Assembly (NCBI GenBank): GCA_046154665.1
Contig: JBJXFG010000056.1
Span: forward strand, 1-64,000
Length of the DNA: 64,000 nt
Source of the DNA: JAFLCM01 sp046154665
Lineage (GTDB): Bacteria; Planctomycetota; Phycisphaerae; Phycisphaerales; UBA1924
Reading direction: 5' to 3'
The position numbers and the translations under genes are program-made. Numbering within the stretch: position 1 is the first letter of the stretch; each line of letters starts with the position of its first letter. The notes under the pieces are model-generated. The model made no database searches, was not told where the DNA came from, and saw nothing but the letters and a program-made list of their open reading frames with translations. Below, in pieces: positions 27,366 to 36,374 of this stretch.

Positions 27366-29083
27366 CCGCGCGCCTCCCCGGTCGCGTCCGCGCCCGCCGC
27401 ACCGAGCGCGCGAACCACCTCGGCCTCATCAGTCAGCCCTTCTTCAATCAGCCGCAGCGCATCAGCCCGCATCGGCAGATAGCCACCTTCGTCGAGCAAC
27501 GTTTGCCGCAGCCGATGCTCGTCCGCCCCCTGCAACACCGCCCGCTTCAGCGCCGTCGACAGCCCGCTGAACTCCATCACCGCCAGCCGTCCCTTATAGC
27601 CGATCCCGCCACAAACCTTGCACGAGCTGTCGCGCTTCGCGCACGCGCCGCACAAACGCCGCACCAGCCGCTGCGCCTGCACGCCCTCGACCGCGGCGTT
27701 CACGAGGTAGGGCTCGACGCCCATATCGATGAGCCGCACGAACGTGCTGGGCACGTCGTTGGTGTGCAGCGTGCTCAGCACCATGTGGCCGGTGAGGGCC
27801 GACTGGAACGCCATCTCCGCCGTCTCTTTGTCGCGGATCTCGCCCACGAGGATGACGTCCGGGTCGTGGCGGAGGATGTTCCGCAGCGTGTTCCCAAAGG
27901 TGAGGTTGATGGCGGGGTTGACCTGGATCTGCGTCACGCCGTCCATCTGATACTCGACGGGGTCTTCGACGGTGACGACCTTCGTCTGCGGGTTGATGAG
28001 CCTTCGCAGCAGGGCATAGAGCGTCGTGGTCTTGCCGCTGCCGGTGGGCCCGGTGATAAGCACGATGCCGTGGCTCTTGTCCGCCGCGGCGAACAAGCGC
28101 CCGATATCCGGCGCCCCGAACCCGAGGTCTTCAAGCTTGATATCCGCGAGGCGCTGGCGGTCCTGCAACCGGATGGCCGCGTCCTGCCCGTACGTGGTGG
28201 GCACGATGCTGACGCGCATGTCGACGGCACGCCCGCGGAGGCGCAGCTTGATGCGCCCGTCCTGCGAACGCCGACGCTCGGCGATGTCGAGGTTCGCCAG
28301 GATTTTCACGCGGCACAGCAGCGCCTCGTACATCGCGCCCGCCGGCGGCGGCTGCTCGATGAGCACGCCGTCCACCCGCATCCGCAGCGACATGCGCCGG
28401 TCGTAGCGCTCGATGTGGATGTCCGAAGCACCCAGGTCCATGGCGCGATCGACGGCCTGATTGAAAAACCGGATGACCGGCGCTTCGGAGGCGAGCTCGC
28501 GCAGCGCGCCGATCTCGCTCGAGACATCCAGCGTGCCCCCGCCGCCCGCCGCCTCGCCCCCCGCCGCTTCACCCGCCCCCGCGGCCTCGCCGCGCGTGGC
28601 GAGATATTGCGCCACGTCTTTCGCCGTGCCCACCATCACCGTCGCCACCCGCCCGGCGAAGCGCGACTGCACCGCCGACCACGTCAGATGATCCGAAGGG
28701 TCCGAGACCACCATCCGCACCGCCGCGCCGGCACCGTTCTCCGCGCCCGAGGGGGCGCCTTCAAACCCCAGCACGCCGTGGGCCCGCATGAAATCTTCGG
28801 GCAGCCCCTCGCCGTTCTCGAGCAGCACGCCGCTTTCTTCGCTCGCCCGCCAGCGCGGGCAGCCCGACCACGCGCTGAGTGCGTTGGCCAGCGCCTCTTC
28901 GCTCACCGAGCCGAGATCGAGCAGGGCGCGAAGATCGCTCGTGCCGCTGCGCCGCGCCACCTCGGACGCCACGCGCAGATCGGCCTCCGACGCCGTGCCC
29001 GACGACACCAGATGCCGCGCCAATGACCGCGCGTCGTAACGCAGCGACCCTGTGGAGGTTGGACTCGCGGGCGCCGTGCTCAT
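27362..29083 (-). CDS. gspE: GspE-type secretion ATPase
   Basis: A 573-residue hexameric ATPase that powers pseudopilus extension. An N-terminal GspE_N-like domain (LARHLVSSGTASEADLRVAS) precedes the motor domain. Walker A is GPTGSGKTTTLYALL (about residue 338), the Asp box VEDPVEYQMDGVTQIQV, Walker B DPDVILVGEIRDKETAEMA, and the His box LSTLHTNDVPSTFVRLIDMG. A four-cysteine zinc element (CGACAKRDSSCKVC, about 474-488) is present, as in standard GspE. ATG at 29083 overlaps the gspG stop (ATGA). Confidence 0.94.
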   Translation of the reverse strand: MSTAPASPTSTGSLRYDARSLARHLVSSGTASEADLRVASEVARRSGTSDLRALLDLGSVSEEALANALSAWSGCPRWRASEESGVLLENGEGLPEDFMRAHGVLGFEGAPSGAENGAGAAVRMVVSDPSDHLTWSAVQSRFAGRVATVMVGTAKDVAQYLATRGEAAGAGEAAGGEAAGGGGTLDVSSEIGALRELASEAPVIRFFNQAVDRAMDLGASDIHIERYDRRMSLRMRVDGVLIEQPPPAGAMYEALLCRVKILANLDIAERRRSQDGRIKLRLRGRAVDMRVSIVPTTYGQDAAIRLQDRQRLADIKLEDLGFGAPDIGRLFAAADKSHGIVLITGPTGSGKTTTLYALLRRLINPQTKVVTVEDPVEYQMDGVTQIQVNPAINLTFGNTLRNILRHDPDVILVGEIRDKETAEMAFQSALTGHMVLSTLHTNDVPSTFVRLIDMGVEPYLVNAAVEGVQAQRLVRRLCGACAKRDSSCKVCGGIGYKGRLAVMEFSGLSTALKRAVLQGADEHRLRQTLLDEGGYLPMRADALRLIEEGLTDEAEVVRALGAAGADATGEARG

Positions 29084-29580
29084 AGGCGGTTGTCAAGATC
29101 GGCGTCCTGCGACCCCGGCGCGCCGCCTTCGCGCTTGTCGGCGCCCCAAGACCGGATGCGGAATCCGAACTCCGCGTCGAGCTTGTAAATGAACTCGCCG
29201 CCCCAGCCGTCCTTGGGCAGCGTCTTCTTCTTCAGATATGGCCCGCTCCAACCCGACACGCCGTCGGGCTTGTCGATCAGCACCTTCAGTCCCTCGGCCT
29301 CGGTCGGGTAGCGCCCGGTGTCGGTGTAGAACGATTCGATCGCGGTCGCCAGGTTTTCCATCTGCGCTTTGGTGGTCTGCACCTGGCTCTTCTGGAACTG
29401 CTTGGCGATCTGCGGCCCGATCAGCGCCGCGAGCAGCCCGAGGATCGCGATCACCAGCAGCATCTCGACCAGCGTGAAAGCGCCGTTGCGACGCCCACGC
29501 GCGCCCTTTTCGTGTGACGGAAAGAGGCCTTTCCATCCACTCGCCATTCGCCGTTCGCCACTCGCGCTTAACTTTGCCAT
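29080..29580 (-). CDS. gspG: GspG major pseudopilin
   Basis: A 166-residue major pseudopilin. A 34-residue leader ends ...GRRNG, and cleavage before AFTLVEMLLVIAILGLLAAL leaves E5 in place. The mature domain has the diagnostic GspG segments QMENLATAIESFYTDTGRYP, PTEAEGLKVLI, GWSGPYLKKKTLPKDGWGGEFIY and a calcium-loop tail. The ATG at 29580 has GCAGGAG upstream and is preferred over the TTG at 29619. The leader is long for a pseudopilin, as in its neighbours. Confidence 0.92.
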   Translation of the reverse strand: MAKLSASGERRMASGWKGLFPSHEKGARGRRNGAFTLVEMLLVIAILGLLAALIGPQIAKQFQKSQVQTTKAQMENLATAIESFYTDTGRYPTEAEGLKVLIDKPDGVSGWSGPYLKKKTLPKDGWGGEFIYKLDAEFGFRIRSWGADKREGGAPGSQDADLDNRL

Positions 29581-29615
29581 CGCAGCACTCCTGCCCCCCA
29601 AGCCCACCGGTTCGC

Positions 29616-30482
29616 TCAAGGCCTCGTCCGCACGCGCTCCGCCGTCGGCACGCCCGACACCACGTCAAACCGCACCAACCACAGTGTACGTCCCAGGGGC
29701 CCGTCAGCCCCGGTCCCACCCGTCGAACCCGACGCGCTCTCGGCCAATCGCCACAGCGCCCGGTCGGCGCGACCAGACGAGTCGAAGACCACCTTGAGAG
29801 CGCCAACACGGCCGGCGTGCGCCAGTTCGTCGACGACGCGCCCCGATCCTGCGCCCTCTCGCGACACCCCGCCGGTTGCGCGAGCGCCTTCATCCACCCC
29901 CGGCGTCGGCACCAGCCCCGTTCGACCCCAGCTCGCGACGCGCTCGCCGACACGCAGCTCGATGGTGTCCGCCGCCGCTTCTCCATCCGCACCCGCCGCG
30001 CCGCTGGCCACGCTGGCAAAAAGTTGCGCTTCGACGCGCTCCTGACGCTGCATCGCCGACAGCCGCGCCCGCGACAGCCCCGCCACGATCCCATCAAGCG
30101 CCGCCCGCTGCCGAGCCCCCACCCCGACGCCGCCCATCACCCCCACCACCACCGCGGCCATGAGCGCAACCACCGCCAGCGTGACAATGAGCTCGAGCAG
30201 CGTGAACCCCCGCCCCGCCCGCGGGAACGCCTCGACCGCAATCAACCTGGACGACCCAGAACCGTCCTGCGGCTTCGCACCCGAAATCGCGTCCGAGTCC
30301 GGCTGCCCGGACAAGCGCCAGTTTCGGCGTCTTGTGCAACTGAACCGTCTTCGGAGCAGTGCCGAGGGACCCAAAGACCCCAGGATTTCCTGAGCGCTGT
30401 ATCGATCGCACAGGCTGAAAGACCGGTCACCGGAAAGCCGGTCCGTGTCCGATCGCCCGATCTCGCGCTCGCCCCGCCCCAT
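29616..30482 (-). CDS. gspH: GspH-type minor pseudopilin, first gene of the secretion operon
   Basis: The prepilin motif RAGRG precedes FTLLELIVTLAVVALMAAVVV (E5 conserved). The body contains RQRAALDGIVAGLSRARLSAMQRQERVEAQLF, typical of GspH, then a beta-rich part ending in LWLVRFDVVSGVPTAERV. The start is uncertain. The ATG at 30482 lies 37 bases downstream of the operator at 30519-30543 and would give a leader of more than 90 residues. A TTG at 30245 would give a leader of 13. The sequence between them contains short palindromes rather than domain content. The stop is followed by gspG after 35 bases. Confidence 0.75.
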   Translation of the reverse strand: MGRGEREIGRSDTDRLSGDRSFSLCDRYSAQEILGSLGPSALLRRRFSCTRRRNWRLSGQPDSDAISGAKPQDGSGSSRLIAVEAFPRAGRGFTLLELIVTLAVVALMAAVVVGVMGGVGVGARQRAALDGIVAGLSRARLSAMQRQERVEAQLFASVASGAAGADGEAAADTIELRVGERVASWGRTGLVPTPGVDEGARATGGVSREGAGSGRVVDELAHAGRVGALKVVFDSSGRADRALWRLAESASGSTGGTGADGPLGRTLWLVRFDVVSGVPTAERVRTRP

Positions 30483-30518
30483 CACACCGTCCGCGGGCCT
30501 CGATCCCGAGGCGGAATA

Positions 30519-30543
30519 TACTTCATATCGCCGATATAAAGTG
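30519..30543. promoter_or_regulatory. Palindromic operator, site 2 (type II secretion operon)
   Basis: Arms TACTTCATATCG and CGATATAAAGTG around a central C. It matches the site at 2440-2464 in 23 of 25 positions, including its asymmetric left arm. It lies in the 200-base gap between the dockerin-protein gene and gspH, immediately before the first gene of the secretion operon. The AT-rich core (TATATC, ATAAAG) could overlap promoter elements. Binding by the ArsR-type protein encoded at 2464-2766 is inferred from the shared site. Confidence 0.75.
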
Positions 30544-30682
30544 TAAAGAGCCACCCCGGCCGATTCGGCGCTGAGCACGCGGACGCCAGCGGACGCTGGC
30601 TCCGGGTGGGCTCCGCGCGCGACATCCACCGGCCCGACGATGCCCCGCCCCGCGAAGCGGGATCGACCTTCGCCGGTGCCCA

Positions 30683-31543
30683 TCACTGCGACTTGTTCCG
30701 CAGCACTTCGATCGCGTCGTTCACGTCGATCCGCTGGTCACGGTTGACGTCCATCGATGCGCCGGTCGTCGTCGCGGCCTGGGCCGTGCCCGTGCCCGTG
30801 CCCGCCTGAGTTGTGCCGGTTCCCGTGCCGCCGGCCTGAGCCGTGGCCTGCGTGCCCGTTTGCACTGCGGTACGCGAAGACGGCGCCGAGAGGTTCCCGC
30901 CGCTGACCTGACGCAGGATGAGCGCCGAGTCTTCGATGGTGACTTTGCCGTCGCCGTTGATGTCGTAGCGGTTGGTGGTGCCGCCGTTGCCGTTCCCGTC
31001 GCCACCGCCGCCGCCGGAACTTCCGATCCGCATGTCGAGCTCGCGCGACGGCGTCAGGTCCAGCCCCGGCAGATCGATCGGGATCGGCGGAACCTCCTGC
31101 CCTTGGTAGGTGTAGTTGAACACCTCGCCGGCGGGCCGGGTCAGCACCGTGATGGGAAACAGCGTGTTGGCGCTGGCGTCGTAGAACTGGAACGTGACCC
31201 GCTGGTTGCGCGTCGGGCCTTCCTTCACCGTTGGCGTGCCCGCCACGTCGCCGAAGATCAGGATGTTGAAGTTGCGGCTCACCGTCGTGCCCGTAAACAC
31301 GAAGCGCCCGCACACCCGGCTGGTATCGAAAAACGCCCCGATCATGTCGCCCGCGGCGGGCTCGGGCGTCCCCGTCGCCGCCACCAGCTGCCCGATGATG
31401 CGCTCACGCACGGTCGTCTGTCCGGGCTCGGCGATCTGCCCAAACGCCGCGGACGAACTGCCCAGAATCGTCAGACCGACCGAAACTATCAACCGGGTTC
31501 GATTTCCCGCCCGCCGCCTCGTGATTCCGTTCGTCATTGTCAT
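30683..31543 (-). CDS. Secreted protein with split dockerin-type calcium repeats
   Basis: A 286-residue exported protein. Residues 1-36 are a signal peptide (LIVSVGLTILGSSSAAFG). Residues 40-180 are a beta-rich domain of unknown function (GDMIGAFFDTSRVCGRFVF, RVTFQFYDASANTLFPITV). Two dockerin-like half repeats end the protein: DINGDGKVTIEDSALILRQ and, after a Thr/Gly/Ala linker of about 60 residues, DVNRDQRIDVNDAIEVLRNK. In canonical dockerins the halves are adjacent, so the wide separation is odd. ATG at 31543 has AGGAG upstream. It lies directly upstream of the secretion operon and is a plausible substrate of it. Confidence 0.75.
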   Translation of the reverse strand: MTMTNGITRRRAGNRTRLIVSVGLTILGSSSAAFGQIAEPGQTTVRERIIGQLVAATGTPEPAAGDMIGAFFDTSRVCGRFVFTGTTVSRNFNILIFGDVAGTPTVKEGPTRNQRVTFQFYDASANTLFPITVLTRPAGEVFNYTYQGQEVPPIPIDLPGLDLTPSRELDMRIGSSGGGGGDGNGNGGTTNRYDINGDGKVTIEDSALILRQVSGGNLSAPSSRTAVQTGTQATAQAGGTGTGTTQAGTGTGTAQAATTTGASMDVNRDQRIDVNDAIEVLRNKSQ

Positions 31544-31736
31544 CGCCGATTGCTCCTGATCGACCCCGCTCCGTGCGTCTCGATCGCGTCACCCGCTCGC
31601 TGTTAAGCCGGGAGATGCTGAGATGCGCATGGTAGCCCCATCGTTCACGAAATCAGTCGCCGTCGCGAGAATCCCCGTGAGCAAACCCAATCTCTGCGTG
31701 AGCACGATTTCAGTTCAGCCGTAGTGGGTGATCGCA

Positions 31737-31815
31737 GAGCCGACGGCGCGAGCCGTCGGTCCAAAGCCCACAGCAACCGCGAGCACTTGGGACCGACCGC
31801 TCGCGCGGTCGGCTC
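31737..31815. repeat. Facing pair of GAGCCGAC hairpins (family D)
   Basis: Copy one (31737-31762) has stem CCGACGGC / GCCGTCGG. Copy two, in opposite orientation (31790-31815), has stem CCGACCGC / GCGGTCGG. The two copies differ at the same paired position, so pairing is kept in both. A related GTCGGCTC-TCC-GAGCCGAC hairpin lies at about 43902-43920. They occupy the 425-base gene-free stretch 31544-31968, together with the terminator at 31891. Confidence 0.75.
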
Positions 31816-31890
31816 CGCGCCGCTAGGCATGATCGGAAACCGCTCTCGCCCGAAACCTGATGCCCGATGCCGACCGCGCAAAACGAAAAC

Positions 31891-31912
31891 GGGGGCCTCC
31901 GAAGAGGCCCCC
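31891..31912 (-). terminator. Rho-independent terminator of the 1,461-residue gene
   Basis: Perfect 9-bp stem GGGGGCCTC / GAGGCCCCC with loop CGAA. On the minus strand it is followed by GTTTTCGTTTTG. It lies 57 bases past the stop codon at 31969. Confidence 0.85.
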
Positions 31913-31968
31913 GAGGGGTCAGCGTTTGCTTTCACGAGTCCATCAGGCGCGAGGCCTGCGGGAATCGA

Positions 31969-34900
31969 TTAGCGGTCGTAGTGGACGAAGAGGGCGGCCT
32001 CATCGGGGACAGCGCCGAGGTTGTTGGCGTTGGCCGGGGTGCCGGTGCCGTTCGCGGTGCGCGACTGGCTGGTCACATCGATCTCCAGCGGGTTGCCAGC
32101 GACCGAGACCTTTGGGCCCTTGTTGTTGAAGCGGATCGCGTAGTCGCTGTCGGCGTTGGCGGTGAGGAAGGCCCCACCGTCGGTGGCCGAGGCGGCGGCG
32201 GCGGCGAGCACCCAGCCGCGAGTCGGGCCGTTGACCGGGAAGGCCGACGAGCCGGTGCCGAAGATGCCGGTGACGCCCGAACCGAAGCGGGGGCCGAACT
32301 GGAACACGCCGTAGGAGTTGGAGGTGGTGTTGAAGATGCCGGCCGCGTAGCCACCGGTGAAGCCGGTGATGCCGCTATCGATCTGCACGCCGCGGCTGGT
32401 CATGGCGAAGGCGAAGGTGTTGAGGCACTTGTAGTCGATGACGATGTTGCTGAAGGCGGTGCCGCCGTCGTCGCCGCTGGTCCACATGCCGTCGCCGCGG
32501 TTGTTGCTGGTGCTGTCGCGGAACCACACGAACTGGTTGAGGGCGTTGACGGCGGTGAGGGTCGTGCCGACCACCACGCGGGTGCTGCTGCTGCTGGTCG
32601 GGGTGACGCCGGCGGGGAGCAGGGGCAGGTTGTTGGCCGCGGTGGCGAAGCCGCCGTCACGACCGAACGAGACGGTGTTCCACTCCGGCCAGATGATCTG
32701 GCTGGTGGGGTCGGTGGGGACGCCGCCGGCGATGTTGGCGAGGTTGATGTCGAAGCGGACGCCGCCCTGGGCGGAGCCGTCCGAGTTGGTGTTGCCCTGC
32801 TGAGCGCGGAAGAGCAGCGGGCGGCCGTTGACGCTGGTCAGCAGGCTGCTGGCCACGAAGCGGCGGCCATCGGGGAACTCAACGATCACGATGACCGGGC
32901 GGCCGGTGGCATCGAGGCGCGGGCGACCGCCGAAGCCGGTCGGGCCGCTGTGGTGCATGACGTAGTTGCCGGTGTTGTCGGTCACAACCGCGCGGCTGAG
33001 GATCGGGGCGCCGGAGGTGGTGTACCCGCCGCTGCCGCAGGACGCATCGTAGAGAGACCGGAGCGTGCCGGCGCTGGAGCGGAGCACGTCCCAGCAGAGG
33101 TTGACGCGGCCGTTGGTGACGCGCTCGGAGGCGCTCTGGCCGTTACCGGTGAAGGTGATGTTGGAGAGGTTCGAGGCGTTGGGAGTCAGGCGGATGACCT
33201 GGCGGCTGAGCTGGAGGTCGGTCGCCTCGTCGCCGCTGGCGTTCTCGAGGAGCTTGCAGTTCTGGTAGGTCTGCTCGTTCTCTTCGTCGTTCTGCAGGTA
33301 GACGTCGCGCTCGAGCTGGAGCAGCCAGTTGGTCCAGGACTCGATCGAGTCGTTCTCCGAATAGCTGCCGAAGCGGCCGACGGTGAACTCGGTGTTGTTG
33401 TGGACCGCGGTGATGCTCAGCGCGGTGGGGACGGCGTTCATCATGAACACCTTGGTGCCGACCGGAACCGGCGTGCTGCCGGTGGTGATGTTGCCGGTCA
33501 CGAGCATCGTCGCCACCTCGCGGGTGTCGGCGATGGGCTGCTGCAGGCTGTTGATGGTGATGGAGCTGTTGACCGGGTCAACCGCGAGGCCGTTGCCGTT
33601 GGGCGAGGCCTGGGCCCGGACCAGCAGAGCGCCGGTGGCGGCGCCGTTGTAGGTGAGGGTGACCGAGTTGTTGATCGACAGCACGCCGTCGGTCACGGGG
33701 ATGACCACGATCGAGTTGTCGCTGCTGTCGACGGTCGGAGCGCCCGAAAGCGAACCGGCGCCGGACAGGGTGAAGTCGGCCTGACGCAGGCTAGTCGAGT
33801 CGATGTTCTGGGTGAATTTGACGCGGATGGCGTCGACGAAGCCGTCGTTGTCGGCGTCGACCGAGAAGCCGCCCGACTGGGCGACCTGGTTGACGTCGGA
33901 GGTGAGGGCGGAGTAGGGGGCCACGCCGTCAGCCGCCGTGCGGCTGGTGAACGACGAGTTGTTGCCCTGGGCGTCGGCGAAGCCCTGGCTGCCGGTGGCC
34001 GGGCTGACCAGCGAGAGGGCCACACCGGGACGGACCGCAGTGCCGCTCTGGGCCTGGGTGGTGGCGTTGTTGAGGGTGAAGCTGAGGATGTTGCCGGCGA
34101 TGAGGTTGCCGGTGGCGCCGGACTGCGAGGGCGAGAAGCCCAGGTGGTCGCCGGTGTTGAAGGTGTTGCCGCTGCTGCCGATCTGGAGCAGGGTCTCGTT
34201 CATGCCCGCAGCGCTCATCGCCTCAGAGAAGATGAGGGCGATGCGGTTGTTGTTGTTGCCGTCACCGACGGTGCCGTCGGCCTCGGCGAGCAGCTGGTTG
34301 TTGCCGCCGCCGGTCTGGTTGTCGCCGGTGAAGAAGATCGCGCCGATGACCGCGGGCGAGGCCCGGTCAAACGAGGCGTTGGCGTTGACGGTGGTGGCGA
34401 AACGGTTGCCAGCCGCGTCGGCGATGGTGCCGGCGGGGACGTTGGCCGTGGCGCTCACGAAGCCCGAGCCCGTCGTCGAGGTCGAGGTCGACCCGTTGTA
34501 GAAGGCGCGGATGGCGTTGGCGTCGGCGGGGCGGTTGCCGGGGACGGCTTCGCGGTCGTCGACCACAGTGCTGGTGCGGGTGTTGCCGTCGTCATCCCAG
34601 TCGGTAGCGAGGGTGTTGAACCGGGCGATCACCGAGTTGTTGGTGGTGCGGGCGTTGGCCACGACGGTGAGGTCGGGACGGATCGAGCCGCGGGCAACGC
34701 CGGTGATGGCGAGGCCGTTCTCGGCGTTGGGGGCGGTGCGCTGCACGGTGGCGGGCTGGGTGCCGGTGAGGGCGCCGGTGCCGGTGCTGATCAGGTAGGC
34801 GGGCAGCACGTTGACGTTGCCGGCGATCGCGAGCTCGAAGCCCGCGGCGCTGGTGGTGTCGGCCACGGGCTCGTCGAAGACGAGGGCCACGGCGTCGATG

Positions 34901-36354
34901 GCGCCGTCGCCGTTCTCATCGAGGAAAGCCGGGCCGCCGCCGACGAGGCTGGGGGCGATCGCGTCGGTCGCGTTGACCGAAGACGAGGTCGCCGAACCGG
35001 CGCCGAAGGTGGAGCCGAAGATGTCCTGGACTTCCTGGATCGTCGCGACCGTGTCGGACGAGACGCGGACGCTCAGAGCGCCGGCGGCTTCGCCGTTGGA
35101 CGAGTCGAGACGGCCGTCGGAACCGATGCCGTCGGCGGCACCGGTCGACGAGATGTCGACGAGGACCGCGTTGGGGTTGTTGGGGTCGGGAACGACGTTG
35201 CCGAGCACGAACTCGGTGCCGGCACCGCCGTCAGAGACGACGTTGGTGCCGTTGAGCAGCGCGAAACCGTTGGCGACCGCGGCGACCGGGTAGCCGGTGG
35301 TGTTCAGCGGGTTGTTGAAGACGACGCGGAGAGCGCCGACGACGTTGCCGCCGCCGGCTGGCACGGCCTGGATCAGCGCGGCGCTGACGACCGAGACGGG
35401 GGTGACGGTCGAGGCGGCGACGGGGGTCGAGGTGCCCTGGTTGGCCACGCGGTCATTGACCTGGTGGCCGACGACCGAGCCGTCAACAGCCGTCGACTTC
35501 AGGCGGACGAAGGTGCCCGCGTTGATCGGGAGCGTGCCGGGGGCACCGACGTTGCGGGTGAACTGGATGACGGTGTTGCTGGAACCGGCGGTGAACGAAG
35601 CCGCACCCGTCAGGTTGGTCGGATCAGAAGGGGCATCCGCGGCGGGGCTCGCCGCACCGGCGGCCAAGAAGGTCGAAGTGGCCGAGACCTGGAAGTCGGT
35701 CGCGTTGATGTTGGCGAGGACGGTGTGGTTGATGTCGTTCGCCGCGGCGCCGGTGTTCAGCGACTCAGAGAAGACGAAGAACAGGGTGTTCCCGTCCTGG
35801 CTGACGAAGACGTTCTGCAGGTTGGGGCGAGTGCTGTCGGCGATGAGGCAGTCGTTGTTCGCGGCGACAGCGCCGTCGAAGTTGGTCTGCACGCCGTCGG
35901 TGTTGATGTTGTTGTTCGCCGTCGACACGCGGATCGCGACGTTGACGACGGCCGGGTTGTTGAAGATCGACGTGGTGACCGTGCCCGCCAGGTTCAGCAC
36001 CAAGTTGGCATTGTTGGCGGCCACGACGTTGTCGTAGTTCGCGATCGTCAGACCGGCGGACACGTCGGTGATGGCACCAGTCACGGCGTTGCCGTTGGCG
36101 TCAAGACCCACCAGGGCCGCGGTGAGACCCCCACCGTTCGTGATCACGCCCACAGCGGCCAGACCGGCCGCCAGGTCAAACTGGATATTGGTGCGGGGAC
36201 CGCAACGCTCGACGTTGGCCGGATCGATCGGGAAATCGATCGTGAAAGCCGCGGGGTTGTTGCTCACAACCGTCGCGCTGGCCGTCTGGGCCAGGCCCGC
36301 CACGGCGAGCAGCACGCCCGCCGAAGTCAGCCTCATAAGATTCATACGACTCAT
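31969..36354 (-). CDS. Very large exported Asn/Thr-rich beta-repeat protein
   Basis: A 1,461-residue exported protein, not recognised as a named family. A signal peptide (LTSAGVLLAVAGLAQTASA) ends at about residue 28. The chain is low in Lys and rich in Ala, Asn, Thr, Gly and Val, typical of surface or structural proteins. Several divergent modules share the pattern D-x-(D/N)-G-D-G-x-x-D-x-(V/I)-x-(V/L)-x-F-(S/D/T)-(E/Q), e.g. FLDENGDGAIDAVALVFDEP, SVDADNDGFVDAIRVKFTQN and NNNNRIALIFSEAM, like bacterial Ig-like surface domains. A helical segment (ENDSIESWTNWLLQLERDV) lies near residue 1010. ATG at 36354 is preceded by AAAGGA. Surface-layer or adhesin function is a guess. Confidence 0.7.
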   Translation of the reverse strand: MSRMNLMRLTSAGVLLAVAGLAQTASATVVSNNPAAFTIDFPIDPANVERCGPRTNIQFDLAAGLAAVGVITNGGGLTAALVGLDANGNAVTGAITDVSAGLTIANYDNVVAANNANLVLNLAGTVTTSIFNNPAVVNVAIRVSTANNNINTDGVQTNFDGAVAANNDCLIADSTRPNLQNVFVSQDGNTLFFVFSESLNTGAAANDINHTVLANINATDFQVSATSTFLAAGAASPAADAPSDPTNLTGAASFTAGSSNTVIQFTRNVGAPGTLPINAGTFVRLKSTAVDGSVVGHQVNDRVANQGTSTPVAASTVTPVSVVSAALIQAVPAGGGNVVGALRVVFNNPLNTTGYPVAAVANGFALLNGTNVVSDGGAGTEFVLGNVVPDPNNPNAVLVDISSTGAADGIGSDGRLDSSNGEAAGALSVRVSSDTVATIQEVQDIFGSTFGAGSATSSSVNATDAIAPSLVGGGPAFLDENGDGAIDAVALVFDEPVADTTSAAGFELAIAGNVNVLPAYLISTGTGALTGTQPATVQRTAPNAENGLAITGVARGSIRPDLTVVANARTTNNSVIARFNTLATDWDDDGNTRTSTVVDDREAVPGNRPADANAIRAFYNGSTSTSTTGSGFVSATANVPAGTIADAAGNRFATTVNANASFDRASPAVIGAIFFTGDNQTGGGNNQLLAEADGTVGDGNNNNRIALIFSEAMSAAGMNETLLQIGSSGNTFNTGDHLGFSPSQSGATGNLIAGNILSFTLNNATTQAQSGTAVRPGVALSLVSPATGSQGFADAQGNNSSFTSRTAADGVAPYSALTSDVNQVAQSGGFSVDADNDGFVDAIRVKFTQNIDSTSLRQADFTLSGAGSLSGAPTVDSSDNSIVVIPVTDGVLSINNSVTLTYNGAATGALLVRAQASPNGNGLAVDPVNSSITINSLQQPIADTREVATMLVTGNITTGSTPVPVGTKVFMMNAVPTALSITAVHNNTEFTVGRFGSYSENDSIESWTNWLLQLERDVYLQNDEENEQTYQNCKLLENASGDEATDLQLSRQVIRLTPNASNLSNITFTGNGQSASERVTNGRVNLCWDVLRSSAGTLRSLYDASCGSGGYTTSGAPILSRAVVTDNTGNYVMHHSGPTGFGGRPRLDATGRPVIVIVEFPDGRRFVASSLLTSVNGRPLLFRAQQGNTNSDGSAQGGVRFDINLANIAGGVPTDPTSQIIWPEWNTVSFGRDGGFATAANNLPLLPAGVTPTSSSSTRVVVGTTLTAVNALNQFVWFRDSTSNNRGDGMWTSGDDGGTAFSNIVIDYKCLNTFAFAMTSRGVQIDSGITGFTGGYAAGIFNTTSNSYGVFQFGPRFGSGVTGIFGTGSSAFPVNGPTRGWVLAAAAASATDGGAFLTANADSDYAIRFNNKGPKVSVAGNPLEIDVTSQSRTANGTGTPANANNLGAVPDEAALFVHYDR

Positions 36355-36374
36355 CTCTGTTCCTTTCTTCAAGT

